A stretch of 64,000 nt of DNA from Rhizobium laguerreae (GCF_002008165.1 NZ_MRDM01000032.1:372001-436000), one strand, 5' to 3'. Positions 17,177 through 25,726 are shown, numbered from the stretch's first letter. Program-made: numbers and translations. Notes: generated by a model not told the origin, from the sequence alone.

Positions 17177-18145
17177 TCATTCGGCCGCGAGCGCCGTACC
17201 AGCTTCCTGGAGTTCCGCTATCTGAGCATGGAAATCGGCTTGGCTCGGGCAGGCGGAAAGCCGCGTGCGGAACGCTTCGATCATCCAGGTGGCGGCAGGT
17301 CCGGGCGGGTTGGCGAGTTGGCGCACCGAATATATGGGATACTCCCCCTGTTCGTAGGCATCCAGATCGAGATGAACGAGCCTGCCGCTCGTCAGATCGT
17401 CATGAATCACGGAAGCCGGAAGGCCGCCCCAGCCAAGGCCGGCCGTGATGAGCTGGTGCTTCGTCGCAATATCGCTGACGCGCCATGTCTTGTAGGAGAG
17501 AACGTTGAAATCGCGCCCCTTCGTCCGTCCCGACGCATCGGTGACGACGAGTTGCACTTCCTCGCGCACGTCGCCGAGCGTCAGCGGCCGGCCGATTCCG
17601 GCAAGCGGGTGGTTATGCGCGGCAACCGGCAACATGAAGGAATGACCGATACGCTCCGTGACAATCGAATCGTCCTGCTTGACGACCGCGCCGCCAATCC
17701 CGATCGTCGCCTTGCCGCTGAGGACGAGATCCATGACCATTCCGAGCTCGCCGACATTGAGGCTTAAAGAAACGGATGGAAACATCTCGCGGAATTCGCG
17801 GAGGACGTCCACCAGGGCTCGCGAAGGCACCATGACGCTGATGGCGACGGAAACCTCCGCTTCGAGCCCTTCCCTCAGGCTCTTGACGCGCGCCCGCATG
17901 ACTTGCAGGTCGCCCAGAATGCGTCGCGCATCCTCAAGCATCGCCTTGCCCGCCTCCGTCAGCTTCGGCTGACGCGCGCCGGAACGCTCGAAAAGGGGTA
18001 CTTCGAGCTGCGCCTCTAGATTGGCGATCGTATAGCTCACGACCGACTGTGCACGGTTCAGCGCCCGCGAAGCGGCCGAGAAGCTGCCGGTCTCGGCAAC
18101 GGTCAGAAACACCTGCAATTGGTCCAGAGTGGGGTTTGGCAGCAT
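17177..18145 (-). CDS. LysR family transcriptional regulator
   Basis: The 322-residue protein has the LysR helix-turn-helix at residues about 7-65 (FLTVAETGSFSAASRALNRAQSVVSYTI is its first part) and a periplasmic-binding-protein-like effector domain from about 95. It is divergent from the azoreductase gene 136 bases away, so it probably controls azoR in response to quinones or other electrophiles. The effector is not known. Confidence 0.9.
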   Translation of the reverse strand: MLPNPTLDQLQVFLTVAETGSFSAASRALNRAQSVVSYTIANLEAQLEVPLFERSGARQPKLTEAGKAMLEDARRILGDLQVMRARVKSLREGLEAEVSVAISVMVPSRALVDVLREFREMFPSVSLSLNVGELGMVMDLVLSGKATIGIGGAVVKQDDSIVTERIGHSFMLPVAAHNHPLAGIGRPLTLGDVREEVQLVVTDASGRTKGRDFNVLSYKTWRVSDIATKHQLITAGLGWGGLPASVIHDDLTSGRLVHLDLDAYEQGEYPIYSVRQLANPPGPAATWMIEAFRTRLSACPSQADFHAQIAELQEAGTALAAE

Positions 18146-18281
18146 CTTCTATCCATTCCATCGATGGTTTCGATCGACATTATCACCGTTTTTTCGATAG
18201 CAGGCCAGACCTATTTTCCTCATCGAGACTGCGGCTCACCTCCCAAAGGGCCGTCAAATCCCATTCGAAAGGAAATGCACC

Positions 18282-18896
18282 ATGTCGTCCATCCTTCTTC
18301 TGACGTCCAGCCCGCGCGCCGAATCACTCTCGACGCCGATCGCCGTCGATCTCGCTGAAAAGCTGAAGAGCCAGAATCCGGGCAGCGTCGTCGTTCGCCG
18401 CGACCTGGCCGCCAACCCGCTGCCGCATATCGATGACCTCTTCACCGGCGCGATCCGCAAGCCGGCCGAAGCCCGCACCGCTGAGGAAACGGCAGCCGTC
18501 AAAACCTCCGACGAGCTTGTCAACGAGCTGCTCGCAGCCGACACGATCGTCATCAGCACCGGCCTCATCAATTTCAACATCTATTCGTCGCTGAAGACAT
18601 GGATCGACAACGTCGCCCGCGCCGGCCTGACCTTCAAGTACACGGAAAGCGGCCCGGTCGGCCTGGCAACCGGCAAGAAGGTTTATGTCGTGCTCGCCTC
18701 GGGCGGCGTCTACTCGCAGGGCCCGGCCGCTCCCCTGAACCATGCCGTGCCGTATCTGAAGTCGGTTCTCGGCTTCCTCGGCATCAGCGATATCGAGACG
18801 ATCTATGTCGAAGGCCTGGCCTTTGGTCCGGAAGCTGCCGAAAAGGCGATCGACGCCGCCAAGTCGCGCGTCCAGGAAATCGCGCTGGCCGCCTGA
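18282..18896 (+). CDS. azoR: FMN-dependent NADH-azoreductase
   Basis: The 204-residue flavodoxin-fold enzyme begins SSILLLTSSPRAESLST, where SSPR contacts the FMN phosphate. It contains INFNIYSSLKTWIDNVARAG and ASGGVYS, typical of AcpD/AzoR. Such enzymes reduce quinones and azo dyes by two electrons, protecting against thiol and quinone stress. A GAAAGGA site precedes the ATG. The divergent LysR gene is the likely regulator. Confidence 0.92.
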   Translation: MSSILLLTSSPRAESLSTPIAVDLAEKLKSQNPGSVVVRRDLAANPLPHIDDLFTGAIRKPAEARTAEETAAVKTSDELVNELLAADTIVISTGLINFNIYSSLKTWIDNVARAGLTFKYTESGPVGLATGKKVYVVLASGGVYSQGPAAPLNHAVPYLKSVLGFLGISDIETIYVEGLAFGPEAAEKAIDAAKSRVQEIALAA

Positions 18897-18919
18897 TCGG
18901 CTCCTAACGCTTCACGCAA

Positions 18920-18940
18920 CGGCCGGCCCTTCGCCGGCCG
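18920..18940. terminator. Hairpin terminator after azoR
   Basis: A perfect 8-bp stem (CGGCCGGC / GCCGGCCG), loop CCTTC, followed by CATTTCATTT, lies between azoR and the convergent TetR remnant. Confidence 0.75.
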
Positions 18941-18944
18941 CATT

Positions 18945-19107
18945 TCATTTGTCGATATCGGCGACAAAATCCCGCACCGTCGCCAGGATTTCGGCCGAGA
19001 GTTCCTCGTCGGAGGAAATCCTGGCAAGGCCGACGCCGCCGGCCATCATCGCGAAGGCCATGATCGCCTTGCGCCGCCTTTCTCCTTCGTCCGCTCCCGC
19101 TGCCTTG
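18945..19107 (-). pseudogene. TetR family regulator, C-terminal remnant
   Basis: On the minus strand the last 50 or so codons read ERRRKAIMAFAMMAGGVGLA followed by RISSDEELSAEILATVRDF to a stop at 18945. This resembles the C-terminal ligand-domain end of TetR repressors that control short-chain dehydrogenases. The helix-turn-helix and most of the protein are missing. The frame runs instead straight into the truncated SDR on the opposite strand. It looks like one side of a deletion that removed the intergenic promoter of a divergent TetR-SDR pair. Confidence 0.6.
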
Positions 19108-19462
19108 CTCGCCAATGACCTGGGCGGCCTATGCGGCGACCAAGGCGGCGGTCCGGGCGATGACGCGCAATATGGCATCCGAGCTCGCGCCGCGCGGCAT
19201 CCGCGTCAATCAGGTAACGCCCGGCGGCACCAAGACGCCGATCTGGTCGCCGATGGCCCAGACGGAAGACGCGATGTCGGCGCTCGAAGCGCGCATCGGC
19301 GGCATGAGCCCGCTCGGCCGCATGAGCGAAGCCGACGAAATCGCCAAGGCGGCGCTCTATCTGGCCTCGGATGATGCGGCCAATGTCACCGGGATCGAGA
19401 TCGCCGTCGACGGCGGCATGACGAGCGCGCCATCCGGCGCCAAGATCTTCCGCGCTGCCTGA
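19108..19462 (+). pseudogene. Short-chain dehydrogenase, C-terminal remnant
   Basis: The frame encodes about 115 residues that begin at the SDR active site (AAYAATKAAVRAMTRNMASE, with Tyr and Lys of YxxxK). They continue with the C-terminal half: RGIRVNQVTPGGTKT, then LYLASDDAANVTGIEIAVDG. The Rossmann cofactor-binding half (TGxxxGIG) is absent, so the product cannot bind NAD(P). No ribosome-binding site precedes the ATG at 19115. Together with the adjacent TetR remnant this marks a deletion junction near 19107-19115. Confidence 0.75.
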
Positions 19463-19469
19463 ATGAGTT

Positions 19470-20735
19470 TCAGCTGAGCTTGACAACAGAGCGGCCGACG
19501 ACGCAGTTGCGGCCGCTCTTCTTGGCTGCGTAGAGCCTGCCGTCGGCAGCCGTCAGCACGGCGGTGAAATCAACGCCGTCCTCGTCGGCGGTCGCAACGC
19601 CGATACTGACCGTGACCGGCCTGTCATCCGGCGTCTTGACGCTGGTTGCGATCGTCCAGCGCAGGCGCTCGGCAAGCAGCAAACCTTCCTCGTGGTCGGT
19701 GCCCGGGCAGACGGCAACGAATTCCTCGCCGCCGAAGCGGAAGACGCGGTCGCTCGAACGCAACGTCGTGCCCAATCGGGCGGCGATCGCCTTCAGCACC
19801 TCGTCGCCCTGGAGATGGCCGTAGCCGTCGTTGACATCCTTGAAGTGATCGGCGTCGAGAATGAGAACGGTGGCGTATAGCCCCTGCTTCAGCGCCTCGC
19901 GCAGCATCAGCGGCGCTTCAACCTCCATGCGCGTCCGATCATAGACGCCGGTGAGCATATCGCGGCCGGTGCGTTCCAGAAGATCGTTGTAGCGCTCGCG
20001 GAACGTCAGGTCGCCGAACACGTCGCTGATCGAACGTGCGGACCCGGCTGCTCCGCCGCGGCGAATTCGATATTCATAGAATGCGAACATCGCCGCGTAG
20101 AGGCAGACGGCAAGCATTTTCGCCTTCCACCCGCCCCAGAATGCGGCGATCGGCACATCCAGAAAATAATGCAGCGCGGCGAAGAAGCCGATCTGGTCGA
20201 AGGTCAGCAGCACGAAGCCCGAAATCAGGAAACGCAGGACGACGCGGCGGCGGAAGAAATCGCCGAGTTTTTCGTAAAGCAGGATGATGCCGAGCGAATC
20301 GACATAGAGCAGCGCCGTGCCCCAGACCATCAGCCAGCCCATCTCCTTGAGGAAATCGACGTCGGGCGTGTGGTTCGTCGACATCTGCAGCGGCTGGTGC
20401 AGCTGCAGCACCCAGGCGATGCCGACGGTGAGCAGGTTGCCGAGAAACAGGCCGTAGATCGGCTGGCGCACCGTCGCGGCATCCTCCTGCAGGTAAAGCA
20501 TCAGGATCATCATCAGCTTGCCGGAGAAGAAGACGGATGAGCCCGGCGACACATCCCCGAACGGCAGCGAGACATAGAAGACCGCCGCCAGATAGGTCTC
20601 CATGAAATGCATGACGCCGAGCGCCGTCAGGAAAACCCCGAGACCAAGCCGGTGACGGAAATGCAGAAGCGTCACCATCAGCACGAAATAGGCGATGGCT
20701 TCGACGACGAAGAGAGCGAGGTTGAGTGTCTCCAT
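19470..20735 (-). CDS. Membrane-bound diguanylate cyclase (GGDEF)
   Basis: The 421-residue protein has about seven hydrophobic helices in residues 1-220, then a GGDEF domain (about 255-415). The domain has the active site RFGGEEF and an upstream RSSD that fits the RxxD inhibitory site at the right spacing of five residues. It should condense two GTP into cyclic di-GMP, with feedback inhibition. The membrane part is probably a sensor whose ligand is unknown. No EAL domain is present. The ATG at 20735 is used. Confidence 0.9.
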   Translation of the reverse strand: METLNLALFVVEAIAYFVLMVTLLHFRHRLGLGVFLTALGVMHFMETYLAAVFYVSLPFGDVSPGSSVFFSGKLMMILMLYLQEDAATVRQPIYGLFLGNLLTVGIAWVLQLHQPLQMSTNHTPDVDFLKEMGWLMVWGTALLYVDSLGIILLYEKLGDFFRRRVVLRFLISGFVLLTFDQIGFFAALHYFLDVPIAAFWGGWKAKMLAVCLYAAMFAFYEYRIRRGGAAGSARSISDVFGDLTFRERYNDLLERTGRDMLTGVYDRTRMEVEAPLMLREALKQGLYATVLILDADHFKDVNDGYGHLQGDEVLKAIAARLGTTLRSSDRVFRFGGEEFVAVCPGTDHEEGLLLAERLRWTIATSVKTPDDRPVTVSIGVATADEDGVDFTAVLTAADGRLYAAKKSGRNCVVGRSVVKLS

Positions 20736-20973
20736 TATGAGACCTCGGCTCCGGACGTTCGGCCTCCTGCTGGCGCGGCGATCGCGACAGCGAATCCTTT
20801 GGTCAATCGTCCGAAACAGTCAAACACGGGGGTGTCCTGCAAATCCTGCAGGCGATACCTTTCACCGCAATCCTTTAAGATTGCGTGAGTGAGAAGGCTC
20901 GCACCGGAGGGCACACGGGTCACACACAGGAATAGTTGCAGCCGGTATCAAGGACCTATGCCCCGATCCCGAT

Positions 20974-21300
20974 TCAGACCTGACGAAGCTTCTCGCCGTC
21001 GCCAAAGAGCGACGAACCATGCTGATCGATAATCTGCTGCGCTTTGCGCACGGTGCATTCGATCGCGTCATCGGAGGAGGAAAACAGATCGGCGCGGATG
21101 AAATTGCGCACCAGCACCTCGTCGCCAATCTTCTTTTCGATCCGGCCGGCAAGACGATACTGACCGCCTTCCTTGCGCGGCTCGGCATAGATCGTGCAAT
21201 CGCCGTAAAGCTGCGGCTCGCCGGAAGGGCCTGCCGCCTCCGCAGCCGGTTTGCCGCCGCCAGAGAACATCGAAAAGATATTTGAAATGAACGAAGCCAT
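20974..21300 (-). CDS. HlyU family protein
   Basis: The 108-residue protein begins MASFISNIFSMFSGG and contains YGDCTIYAEPRKEGGQYRLA and a DLFSSSDDAIECTVRKA segment, which fit the HlyU family. HlyU was named for a Vibrio haemolysin activator, but the alphaproteobacterial members have no proven role. No DNA-binding motif is obvious. It lies 37 bases downstream of ilvA on the same strand and is probably in the same transcript. Confidence 0.78.
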   Translation of the reverse strand: MASFISNIFSMFSGGGKPAAEAAGPSGEPQLYGDCTIYAEPRKEGGQYRLAGRIEKKIGDEVLVRNFIRADLFSSSDDAIECTVRKAQQIIDQHGSSLFGDGEKLRQV

Positions 21301-21337
21301 GCTCCGCCTTTAGCACGGCGATATCGCTGTCGCCAAG

Positions 21338-22588
21338 TCAAATGATCAGATTGGCGAGGATCTCGTTTTCGGTGATATCCTCGTAACCCATGCCGGCTGC
21401 TTCGAAATTTCCGATCAGCCGGGCGAAGTTCTCCGGCGCCTTGGTTTCGATGCCAATCAGGATCGAGCCGAAGTTACGCGCCGATTTCTTCAGATATTCG
21501 AAACGGGCGATATCGTCGTCGGGGCCGAGCAGATTGAGGAAATCCCGAAGCGCGCCCGGGCGCTGGGCGAGCCGCAGGATGAAGTATTTCTTCAGCCCTG
21601 CGTAACGCATGGCTCTTTCCTTTACGTCAGGCAGACGCTCGAAATCGAAATTGCCGCCGGAGACGACGGCGACGATGGTCTTGCCGCGGATCGCCTGGCC
21701 GTCCATCGCGGCGATCGCCGTCAGCGACAAGGCACCGGCCGGCTCCAGCACGACGCCCTCGACATTCAGCATCTCCTGAATGGTGACGCAGATGGCGTTC
21801 TCCGGCATCAGTTGCACTTGGCTTGCCGGGAAATCGCGAAGAGCCGCAAAATTCAGGTCGCCGATGCGGGCGACGGCAGCGCCATCGACGAAATTGTCGA
21901 CCTTGGCAAGCGTCGTGACCTTGCCCGCCTCGATGCTGCGCTTAAGGCTCGGCGCGCCGGCGGGCTCGGTGAAGACGAAAGCAGATTTCGGCACGGTGCC
22001 GTCGAGATAACCGGTAATGCCGGCGGCCAGTCCGCCGCCGCCAACCGGCAGGACGACCATGTCGGGCACGGTTCCTTCCGGCAACTGCTGCATGATTTCG
22101 GCGGCGACGGTTGCCTGGCCCTCGATGATGTCGGCGTGGTCGAAGGGCGGCACCATGACGCCACCGACCGCCTCCACATGTTCGCGGGCGGCCTGGTAGC
22201 ACTGGTCGAAGAAGTCGCCGAACAGCCGGATGGTGATGAATTCGGCGCCGAACATGCGGGTTTTGTCGATCTTCTGCTGCGGTGTCGTCACCGGCATGAA
22301 GACGACGCCCGGAACGCCGAAATGGCGGCAGACGAAAGCAAAGCCCTGGGCGTGGTTGCCGGCCGAGGCGCAGACGAAGGTCTTGCCGGCGGCCCCCTGC
22401 CCGATCGCCTTGCGGAAGAAATTGAAGGCGCCGCGGATCTTGTAGGAACGCACCGGCGACAGATCCTCGCGCTTCAGCCAGATATCGGCCCCGTAGCGCG
22501 CCGACAGATGATCATTGAGCTGCAGCGGCGTTGCCGGAAACAGGCTGCGCATTGCCTCTTCGGCGCTTTCGACATCAAGTCTCGTCAC
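21338..22588 (-). CDS. ilvA: Threonine ammonia-lyase
   Basis: The 416-residue fold-II PLP enzyme deaminates threonine to 2-oxobutyrate, the first step of isoleucine synthesis. The PLP lysine is in VRSYKIRGAFNF (near residue 50), and the glycine loop is PVGGGGLAAG. A C-terminal ACT-like regulatory domain (about 330-416, YFILRLAQRPGALRDFLN) marks the form subject to allosteric control. It is shorter than E. coli IlvA, which has two ACT domains. A HlyU-family gene follows in the same direction. Confidence 0.9.
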   Translation of the reverse strand: MTRLDVESAEEAMRSLFPATPLQLNDHLSARYGADIWLKREDLSPVRSYKIRGAFNFFRKAIGQGAAGKTFVCASAGNHAQGFAFVCRHFGVPGVVFMPVTTPQQKIDKTRMFGAEFITIRLFGDFFDQCYQAAREHVEAVGGVMVPPFDHADIIEGQATVAAEIMQQLPEGTVPDMVVLPVGGGGLAAGITGYLDGTVPKSAFVFTEPAGAPSLKRSIEAGKVTTLAKVDNFVDGAAVARIGDLNFAALRDFPASQVQLMPENAICVTIQEMLNVEGVVLEPAGALSLTAIAAMDGQAIRGKTIVAVVSGGNFDFERLPDVKERAMRYAGLKKYFILRLAQRPGALRDFLNLLGPDDDIARFEYLKKSARNFGSILIGIETKAPENFARLIGNFEAAGMGYEDITENEILANLII

Positions 22589-22771
22589 GGGCGTGGTCCA
22601 TTCTCATGATTAGCCATCGCCGCTATGGCATAGGCCGACCGGCAAAAGAAAGCCCGTTTCGGCCATTTCCGGTTCCCGACCGGGAAAGTCTTTCTTAAGC
22701 CAATCGTAAAATTGACGGCAGATAAACTGATTTTTACTGTCAATGAAAATGCAGGCCACTAATATCAAGCC

Positions 22772-23146
22772 ATGATGATCTTCAAATTTGCAAGGCCGCT
22801 CGCCTGGCTGCTGCTCGCCCTCATCCTCTTCGTCACGATTTCGCCAATCGGGCTGAGGCCGGAAACGGTCACGACGGTCGACACCGACCGCGGGGGCGCC
22901 TATGTTCTCGTTGGCCTCGCCTTCGCTCTCGCCTATCCCAAACAGTGGAAGATGGTGGCGGTGCTGCTGATTGCCGGTGCAGTCGCCATCGAATATCTGC
23001 AGTATCTCACACCAACACGCCATCCACGCCTGCACGATGCCGGCATCAAGGCCGCCGGCGCAGCCCTCGGGCTGCTGGCTGGCTGGCTGATCAACAGGTG
23101 GCGCGAGACCAAAGCGCCAGACACGCTTCCGCTCACGGAGCGATGA
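22772..23146 (+). CDS. VanZ-like membrane protein
   Basis: The 124-residue protein has three or four hydrophobic helices (about residues 8-27, 45-60, 68-84 and 96-112). The VanZ-type residues YVLVGLAFALAYP and IEYLQYLTPTRHPRLHDAGI with the conserved Glu, Pro, Arg and Asp are present. It resides in the inner membrane. VanZ homologues influence glycopeptide sensitivity in Gram-positives, but the role in rhizobia is unknown. Confidence 0.75.
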   Translation: MMIFKFARPLAWLLLALILFVTISPIGLRPETVTTVDTDRGGAYVLVGLAFALAYPKQWKMVAVLLIAGAVAIEYLQYLTPTRHPRLHDAGIKAAGAALGLLAGWLINRWRETKAPDTLPLTER

Positions 23147-23212
23147 TCACTATCAGGAACCGTACATAATCCCGAAAATCGAATTCGGGATCTGCCCAGG
23201 GATCGAAAGTAA

Positions 23213-23258
23213 TAGAGCGTCCTTAGCGCGTCTTCTTAGACGCGCTAAGGACGCTCTA
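23213..23258. repeat. Perfect 21-bp stem palindrome, repeat and probable terminator
   Basis: Two perfectly complementary 21-bp arms with a TCTT loop lie after the VanZ gene; the core is TTAGCGCGTCT / AGACGCGCTAA. The core is shared with the repeats at 12843 and 28430. It overlaps the last codon of the small minus-strand gene at 23256-23387. It probably terminates both transcripts. Confidence 0.8.
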
Positions 23259-23387
23259 GAAACCGCGCAAATGCATTGCCCAGAAGAACAGCGGTATCGC
23301 GGCTATCGCAGTCCCCAGAACAAGTGCGACACTGGTCTTGAAGATGCGGATGCGCCGAACCTTAGTCCCACTCCAATCGTAAACCAT
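23256..23387 (-). CDS. 43-residue single-pass membrane protein
   Basis: This minus-strand reading frame of 44 codons reads MVYDWSGTKVRRIRI, then FKTSVALVLGTAIAAIPLFF and WAMHLRGF. It has a basic N-terminus and one transmembrane helix of about 20 residues. The ATG at 23387 has a GGGAG site seven to eight bases upstream, which is the main reason to believe it. The TAG stop lies inside the 21-bp palindrome. No family is recognised. Confidence 0.55.
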   Translation of the reverse strand: MVYDWSGTKVRRIRIFKTSVALVLGTAIAAIPLFFWAMHLRGF

Positions 23388-23686
23388 CGTCTTACTCCCA
23401 CAAGACAACCCTTACTCAACTGTCGCGGCGCAATCGTTACGCCGGAAATTCCTTTGTCAAGCGATAACTTGCTTTTATGCACAATATACAAGCAGATTCA
23501 ATACGGGCATATTCGAACAGGATTATGAAAGTGGTGCGGGCGACGGAGGCGAACCGGTACAGCCAAGGCCGAAATTTTAAAGCCACCGCCACTACCGCAT
23601 CGAGCAGGGGCAACCCCTTCGACTTCTCGGATACCGACGCCAAGGCGCTGGAAGAATGGCTCGAGCCGAGACCGTTCCAAAGCCCG
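23388..23686. other. Intergenic region without a supported gene
   Basis: About 300 bases between the small membrane protein and the toxin gene hold only short frames without ribosome-binding sites or family features. The first part is A+T-richer than its surroundings and probably holds the promoter of the 43-residue protein. Confidence 0.5.
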
Positions 23687-24013
23687 TTAGGATTCATCCT
23701 CGTCATCGCGCGCCCGAAACAGGGCCTCATAGTCTCTGCCGCCGTAGAACACATTGACGATCTCAACCGCGTCGGTGACGTGATAGGCGATCACGGCGGA
23801 ATGCTCAAACGGTACCGTTCGCAAGCCGGGCGCCAGATCATCCCGAGGACGACCGCCGTTCGGTGCATCGCCGATTTTGTGGCACCTCGCCATGAGGCGC
23901 TTCACGAAGCCATTGGCAATGACGTGGCTTCGACTCATATCGGCAACGTCGATATAAATTTGGCAAAGGTCGCTCAGTGCCTCAGGCCGATAGATGACCT
24001 TAGCGCGCCGCAT
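23687..24013 (-). CDS. ParE/RelE-family toxin
   Basis: The 108-residue protein fits the ParE/RelE fold. It starts AKVIYRPEALSDLCQIYIDV, has a central GGRPRDDLAPGLRTVPFEHSA and ends IVNVFYGGRDYEALF. The short loop-Arg plus FYGGRDYE end is typical of ParE toxins, which poison DNA gyrase, but RelE-type mRNA cleavage cannot be excluded. It overlaps the upstream antitoxin by 14 bases, the usual antitoxin-first operon. A few extra acidic residues (ARDDEDES) end the protein. Confidence 0.85.
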   Translation of the reverse strand: MRRAKVIYRPEALSDLCQIYIDVADMSRSHVIANGFVKRLMARCHKIGDAPNGGRPRDDLAPGLRTVPFEHSAVIAYHVTDAVEIVNVFYGGRDYEALFRARDDEDES

Positions 24014-24296
24014 TGCGGGACGCTTTTTCCTGACCTTTCATGAAGCGGTCCATTTCCACTTCCGCCTCTTCTGCTGTCAAACTCGGGCGCGGATCATCAA
24101 GGGAACGGCGAATACGAGCTCGCATCGCGTTGAGGCGTTCGGCATCCTCGAGCCGCAGGCGTTGCCACACCCGCACCGCATCCCGCATCGCCTCACTCGT
24201 GGTCGCAAATTCACCGGCCTCGACCGTATCGCGAACGCTCCGCAGCATATCGGCCGTGAGGGTAATGGTCACCTTTTCCGCGTTTCGCATCGTCAT
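24000..24296 (-). CDS. ParD-like antitoxin (ribbon-helix-helix)
   Basis: The 98-residue protein has an N-terminal ribbon-helix-helix (KVTITLTADMLRSVRDTVEA, then FATTSEAMRDAVRVWQRL), which should bind the operon promoter as a dimer. A C-terminal acidic helix should wrap the ParE-like toxin. The ATG at 24296 follows an AAGGAAA site; the frame is open to 24335. It precedes and overlaps the toxin gene, so the pair is expected to be autoregulated. Confidence 0.82.
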   Translation of the reverse strand: MTMRNAEKVTITLTADMLRSVRDTVEAGEFATTSEAMRDAVRVWQRLRLEDAERLNAMRARIRRSLDDPRPSLTAEEAEVEMDRFMKGQEKASRNAAR

Positions 24297-24537
24297 CCAA
24301 TTTCCTTGGCTTCTTATAAAGTATGATAAAATCATATTTTATACCAGAAAAATTGCGATGCCATCCGCATCAAAAGCGATGGTGACGAACAACTCTCGGG
24401 ATCTACGGCAATTTGCGTGATGGGCTGTGCCGAGATCGTTGGATGGCCTTATTTCCCTGATCATGCTGCAAATACCTTCAACAACCGGTGGATAGCAGTT
24501 GAGAATACCGTCTCTCTTTGTTAGCAGAGGGAACCAC

Positions 24538-24825
24538 GCGGACGTGGTGGAATCGGTAGACACAAGGGACTTAAACAAAATTGAGTGCACCGGCGGAAAC
24601 GCTGGCTGTAGAACTGCTCAAAGTCGGGGAAACCTGTCAGATGGCAATCCCGAGCCAAGCCCCGCCAGGGGAAGGTGTAGAGACTAGACGGGCAGCACCT
24701 AAGGCAAACGCTAGGGTGAAGGTATAGTCCAGACCACAAACGCCGAAAGGCGGCGGCGAAAGCCGTAGCGGTAAGAAAATCCCTCGGCTTAGGCTATGCG
24801 GGTTCGACCCCCGCCGTCCGCACCA
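24538..24825 (+). tRNA. tRNA-Leu(UAA) interrupted by a group I intron
   Basis: The 5' exon 24538-24572 holds the acceptor strand GCGGACG, the D arm and the 5' half of the anticodon arm (AGGGA-CTT). The 3' exon 24776-24825 starts AAAATCCCT and continues with the long Leu variable arm, the T arm GCGGGTTCGACCCCCGC and acceptor strand CGTCCGC plus ACCA. Joining the exons gives a normal 7-nt loop CTTAAAA, anticodon UAA. The intron splits the anticodon after U34, the position known from cyanobacterial tRNA-Leu introns. CCA is encoded. Ordinary tRNA finders may miss this gene. Confidence 0.9.
24573..24775 (+). ncRNA. Group I self-splicing intron in tRNA-Leu(UAA)
   Basis: The 203-nt insert ends in G (24775), as group I introns do. 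Its guide GAGU (24583-24586) pairs with the 5' exon end ACUU and makes the required U-G wobble at the splice site. Core strings of the tRNA-Leu-type introns are visible: GCAATCCCGAGCCAAGCC (P/Q), GAGACTAGACGGGCAGCACC (R) and AAGGTATAGTCC (S). No homing endonuclease is encoded. It should splice by two guanosine-initiated transesterifications. The length is at the small end of the class. Confidence 0.88.
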
Positions 24826-24899
24826 GCCTTCGATCTGTGAGCTTCGACTCGGCGAGCCGAAGAGAGCAGCCAGTCGCCCGGCCAGTCGGGCGGCAAGAA

Positions 24900-24932
24900 A
24901 AGGCGCGGCGAGCCCCATACCCGCCGCGCCTT
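24900..24932 (-). terminator. Rho-independent terminator of wrbA
   Basis: A perfect 11-bp stem (AAGGCGCGGCG / CGCCGCGCCTT, 11-nt loop) is followed on the minus strand by TTTTCTTG, 21 bases after the wrbA stop. Confidence 0.8.
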
Positions 24933-24952
24933 CATGATTTCAGCGTCAAAGA

Positions 24953-25549
24953 TCAGGCGAGCTTGGCAGCCAGCTTGGCGACGTGGGCGCCCTGGTATTT
25001 CGCGCCTTCCAGCTCGATCTCGGAAGGCTGGCGCGAGCCGTCGCCGTTGGTGATGGTGGAAGCGCCGTAAGGCGAGCCGCCCTTGACTTCCTCGGTGCCC
25101 ATCTGGCCCTGGAAGGCATAAGGCAGGCCGGCAACGACCATGCCCTGGTGCAGGAAGGTCGGGATGAAGCCGAGGATGGTTGATTCCTGGCCGCCATGCT
25201 GGGTGGCCGAAGAGGTGAAGACCGAACCGAGCTTGCCGACGAGTTTGCCGGCGAACCAGAGGCCACCCGTCTGATCCCAGAAATTGCGCATCTGCGAGGC
25301 GACCGTGCCGAAGCGGGTGCCGGCGCCGACAATGATCGCGTCATAGTCCGCCAGTTCGTCGACGGTGGCGATCGGAGCCGCCTGGTCGACCTTGTAATAG
25401 GAAGCCTTGGCGACGTCTTCCGGAACCAGTTCCGGAACGCGCTTGACGGTGACCTCGGCGCCGGCCGACTTCGCGCCTTCGGCGACCGCATAGGCCATGG
25501 TTTCGATATGGCCGTAAGCCGAATAATAAAGGACGAGAACCTTCGCCAT
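24953..25549 (-). CDS. wrbA: NAD(P)H:quinone oxidoreductase, WrbA type
   Basis: The 198-residue flavodoxin-like enzyme begins AKVLVLYYSAYGHIETMA, whose loop binds the FMN phosphate. It has the WrbA signatures GTRFGTVASQMRNFWDQTGG and SSATQHGGQESTI. It reduces quinones by two electrons, which avoids semiquinone and superoxide formation. It is a soluble tetramer in characterised species. It stands alone between the tRNA-Leu gene and the cinA-like gene. Confidence 0.94.
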   Translation of the reverse strand: MAKVLVLYYSAYGHIETMAYAVAEGAKSAGAEVTVKRVPELVPEDVAKASYYKVDQAAPIATVDELADYDAIIVGAGTRFGTVASQMRNFWDQTGGLWFAGKLVGKLGSVFTSSATQHGGQESTILGFIPTFLHQGMVVAGLPYAFQGQMGTEEVKGGSPYGASTITNGDGSRQPSEIELEGAKYQGAHVAKLAAKLA

Positions 25550-25726
25550 CTTCTATCTTCCTTGAAACATCGGGTTGAATTTCGTGCCCGACGCGATTTC
25601 TATCAGCGCGCCTGGGCGAACACAGCCCTGCCCTCAAGGACTCAGTGTTCACCACCCGGAGACGAAAATTCGCTTGCGGTTTTCATTTCGGCAAAAATGA
25701 CGCATCGCCCGAGTTAAAGAGTTAGC

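Noticed and set aside
23525..23700. Plus-strand frame upstream of the toxin gene
   Set aside because: No ribosome-binding site, runs on antisense to the ParE-like gene, and no family features.
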